Shown: piece by piece, positions 44,591 through 55,469 of the stretch
How the letters are laid out: the number at the start of each line of letters is the position of its first letter
How positions within the stretch are numbered: the first letter of the stretch is position 1
Assembly: GCF_016185115.1 (NCBI RefSeq)
Contig: NZ_JACPOF010000021.1
Location: 1 to 64,000, forward strand
DNA from: Polaromonas sp.
Lineage (GTDB): Bacteria; Pseudomonadota; Gammaproteobacteria; Burkholderiales; Burkholderiaceae_C
DNA: 64,000 bases
Direction: 5' to 3'
The notes under the pieces: model-generated
Database searches by the model: none
What the model was told of the DNA's origin: nothing
Seen by the model: only the letters and a program-made list of their open reading frames with translations
Made by a program: the position numbers and the translations under genes

Positions 44591-45076
44591 TCATGTAGAG
44601 GCGACACCGGCTTTCATCAAGGCCTGCACTTCATGACGCACGGCTTCTTTCAGCTGCGTCGACGTGGCGCTCAAAAACTCCTTGCGTGAAAACTCACGCC
44701 GCAGGCGAACCAAAAAGGCCGCCTGTGGATAGTTCTGCATGGAATCGGCACTCACGTTGTAGATCTGCCTTTTGATGGCGTTGCGGGTCACCGCACGCTT
44801 TGCCCAGCGCTTGGGCACCATGGCGCCTATCCATATGTCCTGAACCGGGAACAGTCCCTGGACAGATATGTCGGCAGGCGCAGCAGTGCCGTTATCGGGA
44901 ATGTTTTTGCGCGAAGAAAGTTCTTTCGCGCCATCAGGTCGGCGTTCAGGGCCCGGCTCGGCCTTGGGTGCAGTGGTATCAAGGCCGTTGCAGTGCAAAA
45001 CAAAATGCTCAGTTTTGGCAATCACGCTGCCCGCAAGAACCGCCTGGAACTGGGGCCGGGTTTTAAGCCTTTGCAC
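44591..45076 (-). CDS. rnpA: Ribonuclease P protein component
   Basis: 161 residues from a GTG at 45076, the position where QRLKTRPQFQAVLAG begins; the frame is open for 86 more codons upstream but that part runs antisense through rpmH. The RNR motif region is VPKRWAKRAVTRNAIKRQI with FLVRLRREFS after it. Between the two halves is an insert of about 50 residues (about 36-85, Pro/Glu/Arg-rich, low complexity) that makes it longer than E. coli RnpA (119). RnpA assists RNase P RNA in tRNA 5' maturation. Confidence 0.92.
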   Translation of the reverse strand: MQRLKTRPQFQAVLAGSVIAKTEHFVLHCNGLDTTAPKAEPGPERRPDGAKELSSRKNIPDNGTAAPADISVQGLFPVQDIWIGAMVPKRWAKRAVTRNAIKRQIYNVSADSMQNYPQAAFLVRLRREFSRKEFLSATSTQLKEAVRHEVQALMKAGVAST

Positions 45077-45120
45077 AAAACCCGTCCGGGACCGGCCTGA
45101 AGAAGCCTTCAGCGTGAAGC

Positions 45121-45255
45121 TTAGACTGCCAGGCGCTTGCGGCCCTTGGCGCGGCGTGCAGCAATCACTGCGCGGCCGCCGCGGGTCTTCATGCGGGTCA
45201 GGAAACCGTGGGTGCGCGCGCGCTTGACTTTGGATGGCTGATATGTACGTTTCAT
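45121..45255 (-). CDS. rpmH: 50S ribosomal protein L34
   Basis: 44 residues, starting [20 protein letters not shown] and ending [11 protein letters not shown], the nearly invariant L34 sequence, rich in Lys and Arg. Part of the large ribosomal subunit. First gene of the rpmH-rnpA-yidD-yidC-mnmE block; 44 bases before rnpA. Divergent from dnaA as in most bacteria. Confidence 0.97.
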   Translation of the reverse strand: MKRTYQPSKVKRARTHGFLTRMKTRGGRAVIAARRAKGRKRLAV

Positions 45256-45462
45256 GATGGCTGCTCTTACTAGTGCTACTGGTTACTGTTGCTGTTTTCG
45301 GCGCGCCGGCTTTAAAGCTTTTTTCAAAGCTCAACCACCAGGACCTGCCTTTTTGACCGCTGACAAATGTCCGCCAGTAAAAGCCGGCTCACAAGAATCA
45401 ATCATCACAATTGATCTTTATGGGCCATTGAAGGCCTGGGACGCGAATCAGGGAAACCCATG

Positions 45463-45490
45463 ATTATCGCAGATTTCCCATGGCTGGCAA
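45463..45490 (-). promoter_or_regulatory. Probable rpmH promoter
   Basis: On the minus strand TTGCCA (45485-45490), 16-base spacer, GATAAT (45463-45468). It leaves a leader of about 200 bases before rpmH. The rest of the 465-base rpmH-dnaA gap shows no ORF. Confidence 0.5.
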
Positions 45491-45615
45491 CAAGTTAGGC
45501 GGCTTATTTGGCGCAATGGCTGAGAAGCCCACAATGCCAGGCCAGCCAGCCGGTAAAGCTCCCCGGCAAGCCTGCAGATAACGTGAATATAGGTTTAAAC
45601 CCGCAGCAATTTATT

Positions 45616-45645
45616 TTGTGGATAACTTGCCCCCGCAGGTACAAT
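45616..45645 (+). promoter_or_regulatory. Probable dnaA promoter overlapped by a DnaA box
   Basis: TTGTGG (45616-45621), 18-base spacer, TACAAT (45640-45645). A perfect DnaA box TGTGGATAA (45617-45625, reverse of TTATCCACA) covers the -35, and a one-mismatch box ATATCCACA lies at 45667-45675. This layout suggests autoregulation of dnaA. Confidence 0.65.
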
Positions 45646-45720
45646 CGCGGCTGCCAAAAACAAAGAATATCCACAAGCGCTCAATGACAACGATTATCAA
45701 CGCGGCCAACCGGAGCCGCC

Positions 45721-47115
45721 ATGAGTGAAGCTTCGGCGCTGAACATGAGCCACAGTTTGTGGCAGACCTGCGTTGAGCATCTTGCCCAGGAATTGCCCGA
45801 GCAGCAGTTCAACACCTGGATTCGTCCGCTGGCTGCCGACGTCGCCGACGACCTCTCCAAGGTCACCATTCAAGTCGGCAACCGTTTCAAGCTCGACTGG
45901 ATCCGCGCCCAATACGCCGCCCGTATTTCTGCCCTGCTTGAGAAAGTTTCGGGCCATAGTATTCAGCTTGAGTTAGCGCTCGCTCCGCGTGAGGCCCCCA
46001 ATAAATCAGCATCCATCACACGCGCCTTTGAAGGCTCTGGCGTTCCCGAGCCTGTGGGCCTGGGCGTGGCTGAAGACGTCGCCGGCGCGCCATTCAAGAA
46101 CCGGCTCAATACCGCGCTGACCTTTGACACCCTGATTGAAGGCACGGCCAACCGCATGGGCCGCGCCGCCGCCATGCATGTGGCCAGCAGCCTGGGCCAG
46201 CTTTACAACCCGCTTTTTATATATGGCGGCGTTGGTTTGGGCAAAACCCACCTGATGCACGCCATCGGCAACAAGCTGTTATCAGACAACCCCGCGGCCA
46301 AAGTTCTCTACATCCACGCCGAGCAATTTGTGTCGGATGTGGTTAAGGCCTACCAGCGCAAGACTTTCGATGAATTCAAGGAGCGTTACCATTCGCTCGA
46401 TTTATTGCTGATTGACGACGTCCAGTTCTTCGCCAACAAGGACCGCACGCAGGAAGAATTCTTCAACGCCTTTGAAGCGCTGTTAACCAAAAAGTCTCAC
46501 ATCGTGATGACGTCCGACACCTATCCCAAGGGCCTGACAGACATTCATGAACGCCTGGTTTCCCGGTTTGACTCCGGCCTGACTGTCGCCATCGAGCCGC
46601 CTGAACTCGAGATGCGCGTCGCTATCCTGATCAACAAGGCAGCCGCCGAAGCTGCCGTCATGCCCGAAGAAGTTGCCTTCTTCGTCGCCAAGAACGTGCG
46701 CTCCAATGTGCGCGAGCTTGAAGGCGCCCTGCGCAAAATCCTCGCCTATTCGCGTTTCAACCAGAAGGAAATCTCCATCCAGCTGGCCCGCGAAGCCCTG
46801 CGCGACCTGCTTTCCATACAAAACCGCCAGATCTCTGTCGAGAACATCCAGAAGACAGTCGCCGACTATTACAAGATCAAGGTCGCCGACATGTATTCCA
46901 AGAAGCGCCCGGCCAGCATTGCCCGGCCGCGCCAGATCGCCATGTACCTGGCCAAGGAACTCACCCAGAAGAGCCTGCCAGAGATCGGCGAGCTCTTCGG
47001 CGGCCGTGACCACACCACCGTGCTGCATGCCGTACGCAAGATGTCTGCCGAGCGCCAGCAGATGACCGAGCTCAACCAGCAATTGCACGTGCTTGAACAG
47101 ACGCTCAAGGGATGA
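45721..47115 (+). CDS. dnaA: Chromosomal replication initiator protein DnaA
   Basis: 464 residues. Domain I at 1-90 ([20 protein letters not shown]), a short linker, AAA+ domain III with Walker [11 protein letters not shown] near residue 170 and Walker [11 protein letters not shown] near 226, and domain IV with the DNA-binding signature [15 protein letters not shown] near 420. Initiates replication by binding DnaA boxes and opening oriC. ATG 45745 (MSHSLWQ) is an alternative start. Followed by dnaN across the proposed origin. Confidence 0.97.
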   Translation: MSEASALNMSHSLWQTCVEHLAQELPEQQFNTWIRPLAADVADDLSKVTIQVGNRFKLDWIRAQYAARISALLEKVSGHSIQLELALAPREAPNKSASITRAFEGSGVPEPVGLGVAEDVAGAPFKNRLNTALTFDTLIEGTANRMGRAAAMHVASSLGQLYNPLFIYGGVGLGKTHLMHAIGNKLLSDNPAAKVLYIHAEQFVSDVVKAYQRKTFDEFKERYHSLDLLLIDDVQFFANKDRTQEEFFNAFEALLTKKSHIVMTSDTYPKGLTDIHERLVSRFDSGLTVAIEPPELEMRVAILINKAAAEAAVMPEEVAFFVAKNVRSNVRELEGALRKILAYSRFNQKEISIQLAREALRDLLSIQNRQISVENIQKTVADYYKIKVADMYSKKRPASIARPRQIAMYLAKELTQKSLPEIGELFGGRDHTTVLHAVRKMSAERQQMTELNQQLHVLEQTLKG

Positions 47116-47503
47116 TGAAGATGTTTCTTGCCATCAACTCCCCTGACCGTCATTGCGGACTCGATCCGCAATCCATGACCCCGCATTCAGCGCTGAAATC
47201 AAAGTCATGGATGCCGGATCAAGTCCGGGATGACAAAACGGGAGATAAAGCACGGGAAAACCCTTCCCTGATAACCATGGGTATAAGTTTTGAACAACCC
47301 ATGGCTTATCCACAGGCAGGACGCCAAACCCAAAGTTGTTCATGTTTCGAAGCAGGTCTCGCAGGGGTATTCAACACAAGGTTAAACAATCGCCAAGTGC
47401 TTGATCAAAAAGGGGAAAATAGCGCTATCCACAGATAGCAGCTGCCCTTACTACTACTACTAATTTGAATTAAAGAATTAAAGAGAAAGAACAAGAGGAA
47501 GTC
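47116..47503. other. Proposed oriC: DnaA boxes, DnaA-trio-like run and AT-rich unwinding region
   Basis: A perfect DnaA box TTATCCACA at 47306-47314 and a one-mismatch box CTATCCACA at 47425-47433 are followed by a GC-rich spacer (47439-47447), then TTACTACTACTACTAA (47448-47463), whose complement is a run of TAG triplets, then an AT-rich stretch ATTTGAATTAAAGAATTAAAG. This order (box, GC spacer, DnaA-trios, AT-rich DNA) matches the basal unwinding system described for bacterial origins. The left part of the gap holds a REP-like palindrome. Inferred, not tested. Confidence 0.7.
47149..47234. repeat. Family C REP-like palindromic element, copy 1, inside the dnaA-dnaN gap
   Basis: Two inverted arms, GTCATTGCGGACTCGATCCG... 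and ...GGATCAAGTCCGGGATGAC, each itself a small hairpin, flank a 20-25 base core. A second copy is at 59730-59815. Confidence 0.75.
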
Positions 47504-48610
47504 ATGATCGTTCTGAAAGCTACCCAGGATAAAGTTTTGTCGGTACTGCAATCGGTCGCCGGTATCGTCGAGCGTCGGCACACGCTGCCGATTCTTGCCA
47601 ACGTGTTGATCCGCAAGACAGGCTCGCAGCTTCAGCTGACGACCAGCGATCTTGAAATCCAGATCCGCACCACGGCCGAGCTTGAAGGCGACAGCGGCAA
47701 CTTCACCACCACGGTCGGCGCTCGCAAGCTCATCGATATCCTGCGTTCCATGCCCAGCGACCAGACCGTGTCGCTCGAGTCGGCGCAGAACAAGCTGATC
47801 CTAAAGGGTGGCAAGAGCCGCTTCACGCTGCAGACCCTGCCGGCTGAAGACTTTCCGCTGGTGCAGGAAGCCGCCAACTTCGGCCCGGCCTTCTCGGTGC
47901 CGCAAAAGACCCTGAAAGAACTGCTCAACCAGGTGTCGTTTGCCATGGCTGTGCATGACATTCGCTACTACCTCAACGGCATTTTGTTCGTCGCTGAAGG
48001 CAAGCAGCTCAGCCTGGTCGCCACCGATGGCCACCGCCTGGCTTTCTCGTCCGCCACGCTCGATGTTGAAGTGCCAAAACAGGAAGTGATTTTGCCGCGC
48101 AAGACAGTGCTCGAAATGCAGCGCCTGCTCAGCGACAAAGAGGGTGCGATTGAAATGCAGTTCGCCGGCAACCAGGCCAAGTTCAGTTTTGAAGGCATGG
48201 AGTTCGTCACCAAGCTGGTCGAAGGCAAGTTCCCAGACTACAACCGCGTCATTCCCAAGAACCACAAAAACATCATCACGCTGGGTCGCCAACCACTGCT
48301 GGCCAGCCTGCAGCGCACAGCCATCCTGACCAGCGAGAAGTTCAAGGGCGTGCGCCTGAACATTGAGCCGGGCACCTTGCGCGTGGCGTCCAACAACGCG
48401 GAACAGGAAGAAGCCGTCGACGAGCTCGACATCGACTACGCAGGCGATGCGATTGAAATCGGTTTTAACGTCACCTACCTCATTGACGCACTGGCCAACA
48501 TGGACCAGGACATGGTGAAGATTGAGCTGGCTGATTCGAACAGCTCTGCACTGCTCACCATTCCCGACGATGCGGCCTTCAAATACGTCGTGATGCCGAT
48601 GCGGATTTAA
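47504..48610 (+). CDS. dnaN: DNA polymerase III beta sliding clamp
   Basis: 368 residues, three clamp domains of about 120 residues each. Typical segments: SVAGIVERRHTLPILANVL, FLLVQ-like EDFPLVQEAANF, ATDGHRLAFSSATLDV, and the C-terminal YVVMPMRI. It forms the ring that tethers the replicative polymerase and recruits partners via the hydrophobic cleft. AAGAGGAAGTC precedes the ATG. Confidence 0.97.
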   Translation: MIVLKATQDKVLSVLQSVAGIVERRHTLPILANVLIRKTGSQLQLTTSDLEIQIRTTAELEGDSGNFTTTVGARKLIDILRSMPSDQTVSLESAQNKLILKGGKSRFTLQTLPAEDFPLVQEAANFGPAFSVPQKTLKELLNQVSFAMAVHDIRYYLNGILFVAEGKQLSLVATDGHRLAFSSATLDVEVPKQEVILPRKTVLEMQRLLSDKEGAIEMQFAGNQAKFSFEGMEFVTKLVEGKFPDYNRVIPKNHKNIITLGRQPLLASLQRTAILTSEKFKGVRLNIEPGTLRVASNNAEQEEAVDELDIDYAGDAIEIGFNVTYLIDALANMDQDMVKIELADSNSSALLTIPDDAAFKYVVMPMRI

Positions 48611-48738
48611 GTCACGCAAGAGTGAAGAGACAAGTCAGATGCAACTGCGATAGACCATAAAAATAAAACCCCCAGACCCGCTTACCAAAGCGGGTTTGGT
48701 CATTCAAGAGATTGAAGAAATCCGGCCACGCCGGATGA

Positions 48739-51363
<2,625 letters not shown>

Positions 51364-51408
51364 TGTTCGTTGATTGAAACCTCATTAATAAATTCTTTGC
51401 CCTGACCC

Positions 51409-51657
51409 ATGACCGAACCCATCGCACGCCCCGAGTTGCCCGATCACCTCTCTACCGACGAACGCAGCCCGCATTTCGTGAAAGAAATTTTTGAGCACGA
51501 GGTCGGCATCCGCTTCAACGACAAGGAGCGCAACGACGTGCAGGAGTACTGCATCAGCGAAGGCTGGATCAAGGTACCCGTGGGCAACAAGGTCGACCGC
51601 AAGGGCAACCCGCTGACGATCAAGCTCAAGGGCAAGGTCGAAGCGTTTTACAAGTAA
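51409..51657 (+). CDS. DUF3297 family protein
   Basis: 82 residues, acidic, cytosolic. Conserved pattern RSPHFVKEIFEHEVGIRFND, VQEYCISEGWIKVPVGNK, VDRKGNPLTIKLKGKVEAFY. Function unknown. A decayed relative of this gene lies 1.7 kb downstream at about 53350-53519. Starts 45 bases after gyrB. Confidence 0.88.
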   Translation: MTEPIARPELPDHLSTDERSPHFVKEIFEHEVGIRFNDKERNDVQEYCISEGWIKVPVGNKVDRKGNPLTIKLKGKVEAFYK

Positions 51658-51684
51658 GCGGCGCAATCCGAAAAAGGGCACCTG

Positions 51685-52572
51685 ATGAGCAACGCAGATG
51701 AATACGTCCCGCCCAAAGTCTGGACCTGGGACAAGGAAAGCGGTGGCAAGTTTGCCAGCATCAACCGCCCAATTGCTGGTGCCACGCATGACAAGGAACT
51801 GCCAGTCGGCAAGCACCCGCTGCAGCTTTACTCACTGGCCACGCCCAATGGCGTCAAGGTCACCATCATGCTTGAAGAGCTGCTTGCACTGGGCCACAGC
51901 GGCGCCGAGTACGACGCCTGGTTGATTCGCATCAATGATGGTGACCAGTTTGGCAGTGGCTTTGTGGCGGTGAACCCCAACTCAAAAATCCCGGCGCTGA
52001 TGGATCGCAGCGGCAAAACACCTGTGCGTGTGTTTGAGTCGGGCGCCATTCTGCAGTACCTGGCCGAGAAGTTTGTTGCCTTTATGCCCGCTGGTGGCGC
52101 TGAGCGTGCCGAATGTCTGTCGTGGCTGTTCTGGCAGATGGGCAGTGCGCCGTTTCTGGGTGGCGGCTTTGGTCATTTCTACGCTTACGCACCTGCCAAG
52201 TTTGAATACCCCATCAATCGTTACGCCATGGAAGTCAAGCGCCAGCTCGATGTGCTGGACCGCCATCTTGCAGAGCACCACTACCTCGCCGGTGACGACT
52301 ACACCATCGCCGACATGGCCGTGTGGCCCTGGTACGGCAACCTGGTCAAGGGCCTGGCCTACGGTGCAGGCGAGTTCCTCAGCGTGCACGAGTACAAAAA
52401 CGTGTTGCGATGGACGGATGAAATCGCGTTGCGTCCTGCCGTACAACGCGGCCGCATGGTCAACCGCGTGATGGGCGAGCCCTCAAGCCAGCTGCATGAG
52501 CGCCACGACGCCAGTGATTTCGACACCCAGACGCAGGACAAAATCGGCCCCGCCGCTACGGGCAAGTCGTAG
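51685..52572 (+). CDS. yghU: Glutathione-dependent disulfide-bond oxidoreductase, YghU-like
   Basis: 295 residues. N-terminal lead YVPPKVWTWDKESGGKFASINRPIAGATHDKELPVG typical of YghU (given here by its parts: YVPPKVW, KFASINRPI, GATHDKELPVGKHPLQLYSL), then a GST thioredoxin fold (NPNSKIPALMD, VFESGAILQYLAEKF) and an all-helical GST C-domain (YTIADMAVWPWYGNLV). Nu-class GST that reduces disulfides with two glutathiones. 27 bases after the DUF3297 gene. Confidence 0.93.
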   Translation: MSNADEYVPPKVWTWDKESGGKFASINRPIAGATHDKELPVGKHPLQLYSLATPNGVKVTIMLEELLALGHSGAEYDAWLIRINDGDQFGSGFVAVNPNSKIPALMDRSGKTPVRVFESGAILQYLAEKFVAFMPAGGAERAECLSWLFWQMGSAPFLGGGFGHFYAYAPAKFEYPINRYAMEVKRQLDVLDRHLAEHHYLAGDDYTIADMAVWPWYGNLVKGLAYGAGEFLSVHEYKNVLRWTDEIALRPAVQRGRMVNRVMGEPSSQLHERHDASDFDTQTQDKIGPAATGKS

Positions 52573-52608
52573 AAGCAAACAGCAGATGACCTTGATCGCA
52601 GCCAGCAC

Positions 52609-53217
52609 ATGACCTGCATCGCCGTCATCGACTTCGAGACCACCGGCCTGTCACCCACCATGGGCGACCGCGCGACTGAAGTAGCCATCGTGCTGGTTGA
52701 AGATGGCCAGGTGGTCGACCGCTTTCAGAGCCTGATGAATGCAGGCCTGCACATCCCCGCTTTTATTACCAGCCTGACGGGCATCACCAATGCAATGGTG
52801 GCCGCTGCGCCCGCCGCAGAGAGCGTCATGCGCGACGCCAGCCGCTTTGTAGGCAGCGCACCTATGGTGGCGCATAACGCTTCGTTTGACCGCAGGTTCT
52901 GGCAGGCTGAACTGACGCGCGCAGGGGAAGCCGCCATGCAACCTTTTGCCTGCACCATGCTGGTTGCCAGACGGCTTTACCCGCAGGCGCCCAGCCACAA
53001 GCTTGGTGTGCTGGTGGACTATCACCGTTTGCCCAGGGCTGGACGCGCGCACAGGGCTATGGCTGATGCTGAAATGGCTGCGTCGTTGCTTGGGCAGATC
53101 CAGAATGATTTGCGTACACGGCATCGGGTTGCAAAGGCAGATCACGGCGTTTTGATGGCGTTACAGCGGTGTGCCAAGCCAGCTGTGGGGACGTTGATGG
53201 CGAGATATGCCGGTTAG
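52609..53217 (+). CDS. 3'-5' exonuclease, DnaQ-like (DEDDh)
   Basis: 202 residues. Exo I FETTGLSP (residues 9-16, Asp/Glu pair in VIDFETTG), Exo II MVAHNASFDRRFW, and Exo III HRAMADAEMAASLL with the His of the DEDDh type. Single-domain, like RNase T or the stand-alone DnaQ-type repair exonucleases. C-terminal tail basic. It follows yghU after 36 bases and is the last ordinary gene before the accessory island. Confidence 0.92.
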   Translation: MTCIAVIDFETTGLSPTMGDRATEVAIVLVEDGQVVDRFQSLMNAGLHIPAFITSLTGITNAMVAAAPAAESVMRDASRFVGSAPMVAHNASFDRRFWQAELTRAGEAAMQPFACTMLVARRLYPQAPSHKLGVLVDYHRLPRAGRAHRAMADAEMAASLLGQIQNDLRTRHRVAKADHGVLMALQRCAKPAVGTLMARYAG

Positions 53218-53349
53218 ACAGGCTTTGATTCATCGCCGTAAATCATTCGTCTGACATTTGATTTCAGGGGGTCAATGAATAGGGGTCCCCATTTTGGCTC
53301 TGTCCTTTGTGTCTGCGTGCTGGGAAGTTATCATGCCTTGAGAGACGTA

Positions 53350-53519
53350 GGAGAGCTTGATCTCCATGAGTATTTCATTGGCGAGGGCAGATCAACACAA
53401 AGATGCCTGTAGGCAACAGGGTCGACCGCAACCGGAACCCGTGGACGATCGAGTAGAAGGGGCGGGTTGAGGCGTTTTATCAGCTGAAGAACCACAAGAT
53501 TCCGGGCGTGATATTTTGA
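53350..53519 (+). pseudogene. Decayed partial copy of a DUF3297 gene
   Basis: In the plus-strand frame from 53400: KMPVGNRVDRNRNPWTIE, stop, KGRVEAFYQLKNHKIPG and on to a TGA at 53517. This matches the C-terminal half of the intact DUF3297 protein (KVPVGNKVDRKGNPLTIKLKGKVEAFYK) with one in-frame stop. Upstream, HEYFIGEG in another frame matches QEYCISEG, so there is also a frameshift. No intact start. Confidence 0.8.
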
Positions 53520-53525
53520 AATTCA

Positions 53526-53564
53526 GGTGAGGTTCTGCTTGCAAGTTATTTTGGTGACCTCACC
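53526..53564 (+). ncRNA. Hairpin in the leader of the avcD-like gene, candidate part of an AvcI-type RNA
   Basis: Perfect inverted repeat GGTGAGGT (53526-53533) and ACCTCACC (53557-53564) with a 23-base loop, ending 33 bases before the start codon. In the AvcID system described in Vibrio, an RNA encoded just upstream of avcD inhibits the deaminase. Assignment here rests only on position and the hairpin. Confidence 0.35.
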
Positions 53565-53597
53565 AGCCGACGTGAAAAATTTAATAAAGGGGGAGAC

Positions 53598-55208
53598 ATG
53601 GCGACTGCTCAAAAACCTAAAGCTGCTAATGACGCTGTGAGTAAGGGGGATTTGTTCTCTCCATTGAAGATTAAGGACTTAATTTCTTCTACTCACACTA
53701 ATGAGTTGGTAATTGCTCTATGCGGCCCAATCGGTTCACCGATGCATGCCGTTGCAGAGAAAATCAAAGATATGCTGGAAGAAACGTTTGCGTATGACTC
53801 GTGCAATGTCATAAAGCTGAGCCAATTTATTAGTGAGAATGGAGCGAAGCTCTCAACTCCAATTTCGTCAGGCAATGGAAATGCTGCTAGTCGCATTGAT
53901 GCCTTGATTACGCATGGAAATGACATGCGCAAAGCATTTGGTAACAGCGTTTTAGCAGAACTCGCTGTAAATCAAATAAGGTTGGATAGAGAGCTCAAGG
54001 GACGGGATGCCACTACCGGACAATATACGCCAAGACGGGTTTGCCACATTATTGATTCAATTAAGAATCAAGAAGAGATGACACTACTTCGCACTGTATA
54101 CCGAGAGGTTCTGTATGTAGTGGGTGTTTTTGCACCATTAGAAACAAGGGAGCAGAATCTCAAAAATAAAGGGATGGACGTAGCGGAGATCTACAAGTTG
54201 ATGGATAGAGACTCTGGTGAAGAGTTGGAAGAAGGGCAGACAGTTGCTAAAACGTTTCCTCAATGCGATTTTTTTCTGAGGATGGCATCGAATTCGGAAT
54301 CGCAATTGAAAAGCAGAGTCGAAAGATTTTTACATCTGATTTTGGGAACCAAAATAATCACGCCTACAAGAGCTGAGACTGCGATGTACGCTGCAGCGTC
54401 CGCAGCAGGTAATTCAGCTTGTCTGTCCCGGCAAGTAGGTGCTGCCATCACTGATTCTGAGGGCGAAATTTTGTCAACCGGCTGGAATGACGTGCCGCGA
54501 GCTTTTGGTGGGCTGTACCAAACAGAGCATGACACTGATCCAAATGGAGAACGAGATCTACGCTGCTGGAACAAAGATGGCGGGAAATGTTTCAATGACG
54601 AGGAAAAAGATGGCTTGGCACGACAAATCGTGCAGTCGCTAAGCCCATATATCTCCACCGGATCTATGGACGCTGCGGTTGAGACCGTTATAAAAGATAA
54701 AAGGCTTCGAGGTTTAATCGAGTTTTCGCGATCGATTCATGCGGAAATGCATGCAATTCTTACGGCTCTGAAAAGTAGCGGAAGTAGAGTTCACGGAGGA
54801 ATGCTATTCGTGACCACATATCCTTGCCATTCTTGCGCGCGCCATATCGTTGCAAGTGGGATAAAAGAGGTTTATTACATCGAGCCATATAAAAAGAGTC
54901 TTGCTACAAAGCTACATGATGACGCAGTGTCTGAGCGAGAGACTGAAACCGGCAAGATGCGAATACTTCCTTATGACGGTGTGGCTCCAACAAAATACCT
55001 ATCGTTGTTCCGAATGACGCCAGATTCACGTAAGGAAAAAGGCCGCGTAATCAAAATTGCGCCGAAAAATGGCGTTCCAAGACTGGAAAAGAGTCTTGAG
55101 GCCCTTCCAGCCTTGGAGGGCTTGGTGGTAAAGTCTCTCGTCAGTAAGAATCTCGTGAATTCGGCGGAGGTAGCCAAGGGGAATGACGATGGACCAAACG
55201 CAGCTTGA
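53598..55208 (+). CDS. avcD: Antiphage dCTP/dCMP deaminase, AvcD-like (P-loop kinase-like domain plus cytidine deaminase domain)
   Basis: 536 residues, the AvcD length. The N-terminal domain begins near residue 36 with ELVIALCGPIGSPMHAV, a variant P-loop (GPIGSPMH at 43-50), and looks like a dNMP kinase-like fold. The C-terminal deaminase domain has the zinc site: SIHAEMHAI (His and catalytic Glu near 381-383) and PCHSC (Cys pair near 409-413). Family knowledge: AvcD converts dCTP and dCMP to deoxyuridine nucleotides on phage infection, starving phage replication. A strong GGGGGAG precedes the ATG. AT-rich codon use unlike gyrB or yghU suggests transfer. It overlaps the next small ORF by 26 bases. 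Confidence 0.9.
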   Translation: MATAQKPKAANDAVSKGDLFSPLKIKDLISSTHTNELVIALCGPIGSPMHAVAEKIKDMLEETFAYDSCNVIKLSQFISENGAKLSTPISSGNGNAASRIDALITHGNDMRKAFGNSVLAELAVNQIRLDRELKGRDATTGQYTPRRVCHIIDSIKNQEEMTLLRTVYREVLYVVGVFAPLETREQNLKNKGMDVAEIYKLMDRDSGEELEEGQTVAKTFPQCDFFLRMASNSESQLKSRVERFLHLILGTKIITPTRAETAMYAAASAAGNSACLSRQVGAAITDSEGEILSTGWNDVPRAFGGLYQTEHDTDPNGERDLRCWNKDGGKCFNDEEKDGLARQIVQSLSPYISTGSMDAAVETVIKDKRLRGLIEFSRSIHAEMHAILTALKSSGSRVHGGMLFVTTYPCHSCARHIVASGIKEVYYIEPYKKSLATKLHDDAVSERETETGKMRILPYDGVAPTKYLSLFRMTPDSRKEKGRVIKIAPKNGVPRLEKSLEALPALEGLVVKSLVSKNLVNSAEVAKGNDDGPNAA

Positions 55209-55383
55209 ATTAGATTTACAGATGGCACCGGATCAAACCGAGTTACCGCGGAAAAAAACTGCGGAGATAGTAGATCTAACCAGTGTTTTTGCTAGCAAGC
55301 AGCAGAGCAGGATGGTAAAAGTTTACGCTGCAATTTTGGAGTCTGTCGAGCATATTGGCGGTTCAGATAAACGCTATAAATAA
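55183..55383 (+). CDS. Small hypothetical protein overlapping the avcD-like gene
   Basis: 66 residues (64 from the second ATG at 55189), beginning MDQTQLELDLQMAPDQTE. Charged, with a helix-prone C-terminal half (KQQSRMVKVYAAILESVEHI). Start codons lie within the last 26 bases of the deaminase gene, with AAGGGGA just upstream, so translation would be coupled. No family recognised. The tight overlap argues for a real gene and for a role with the deaminase or as a link to the nuclease gene that follows after about 85 bases. Confidence 0.6.
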   Translation: MTMDQTQLELDLQMAPDQTELPRKKTAEIVDLTSVFASKQQSRMVKVYAAILESVEHIGGSDKRYK

Positions 55384-55469
55384 CTTCTTCGGTATCTGAA
55401 ATTTCCGCGCCTCCCGCGTAATTTTTGCGCGCTTCACCAGACATTCGTCTGGCCCTCGAGGAAAAGCCG

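Noticed and set aside
45077..45334. N-terminal extension of rnpA from 45334
   Set aside because: That part overlaps rpmH on the same strand in another frame and lacks RnpA homology; the conserved start is the GTG at 45076.
47112..47438. 108-residue plus-strand frame in the dnaA-dnaN gap
   Set aside because: Runs through the REP-like palindrome and DnaA boxes; no ribosome-binding site or family.
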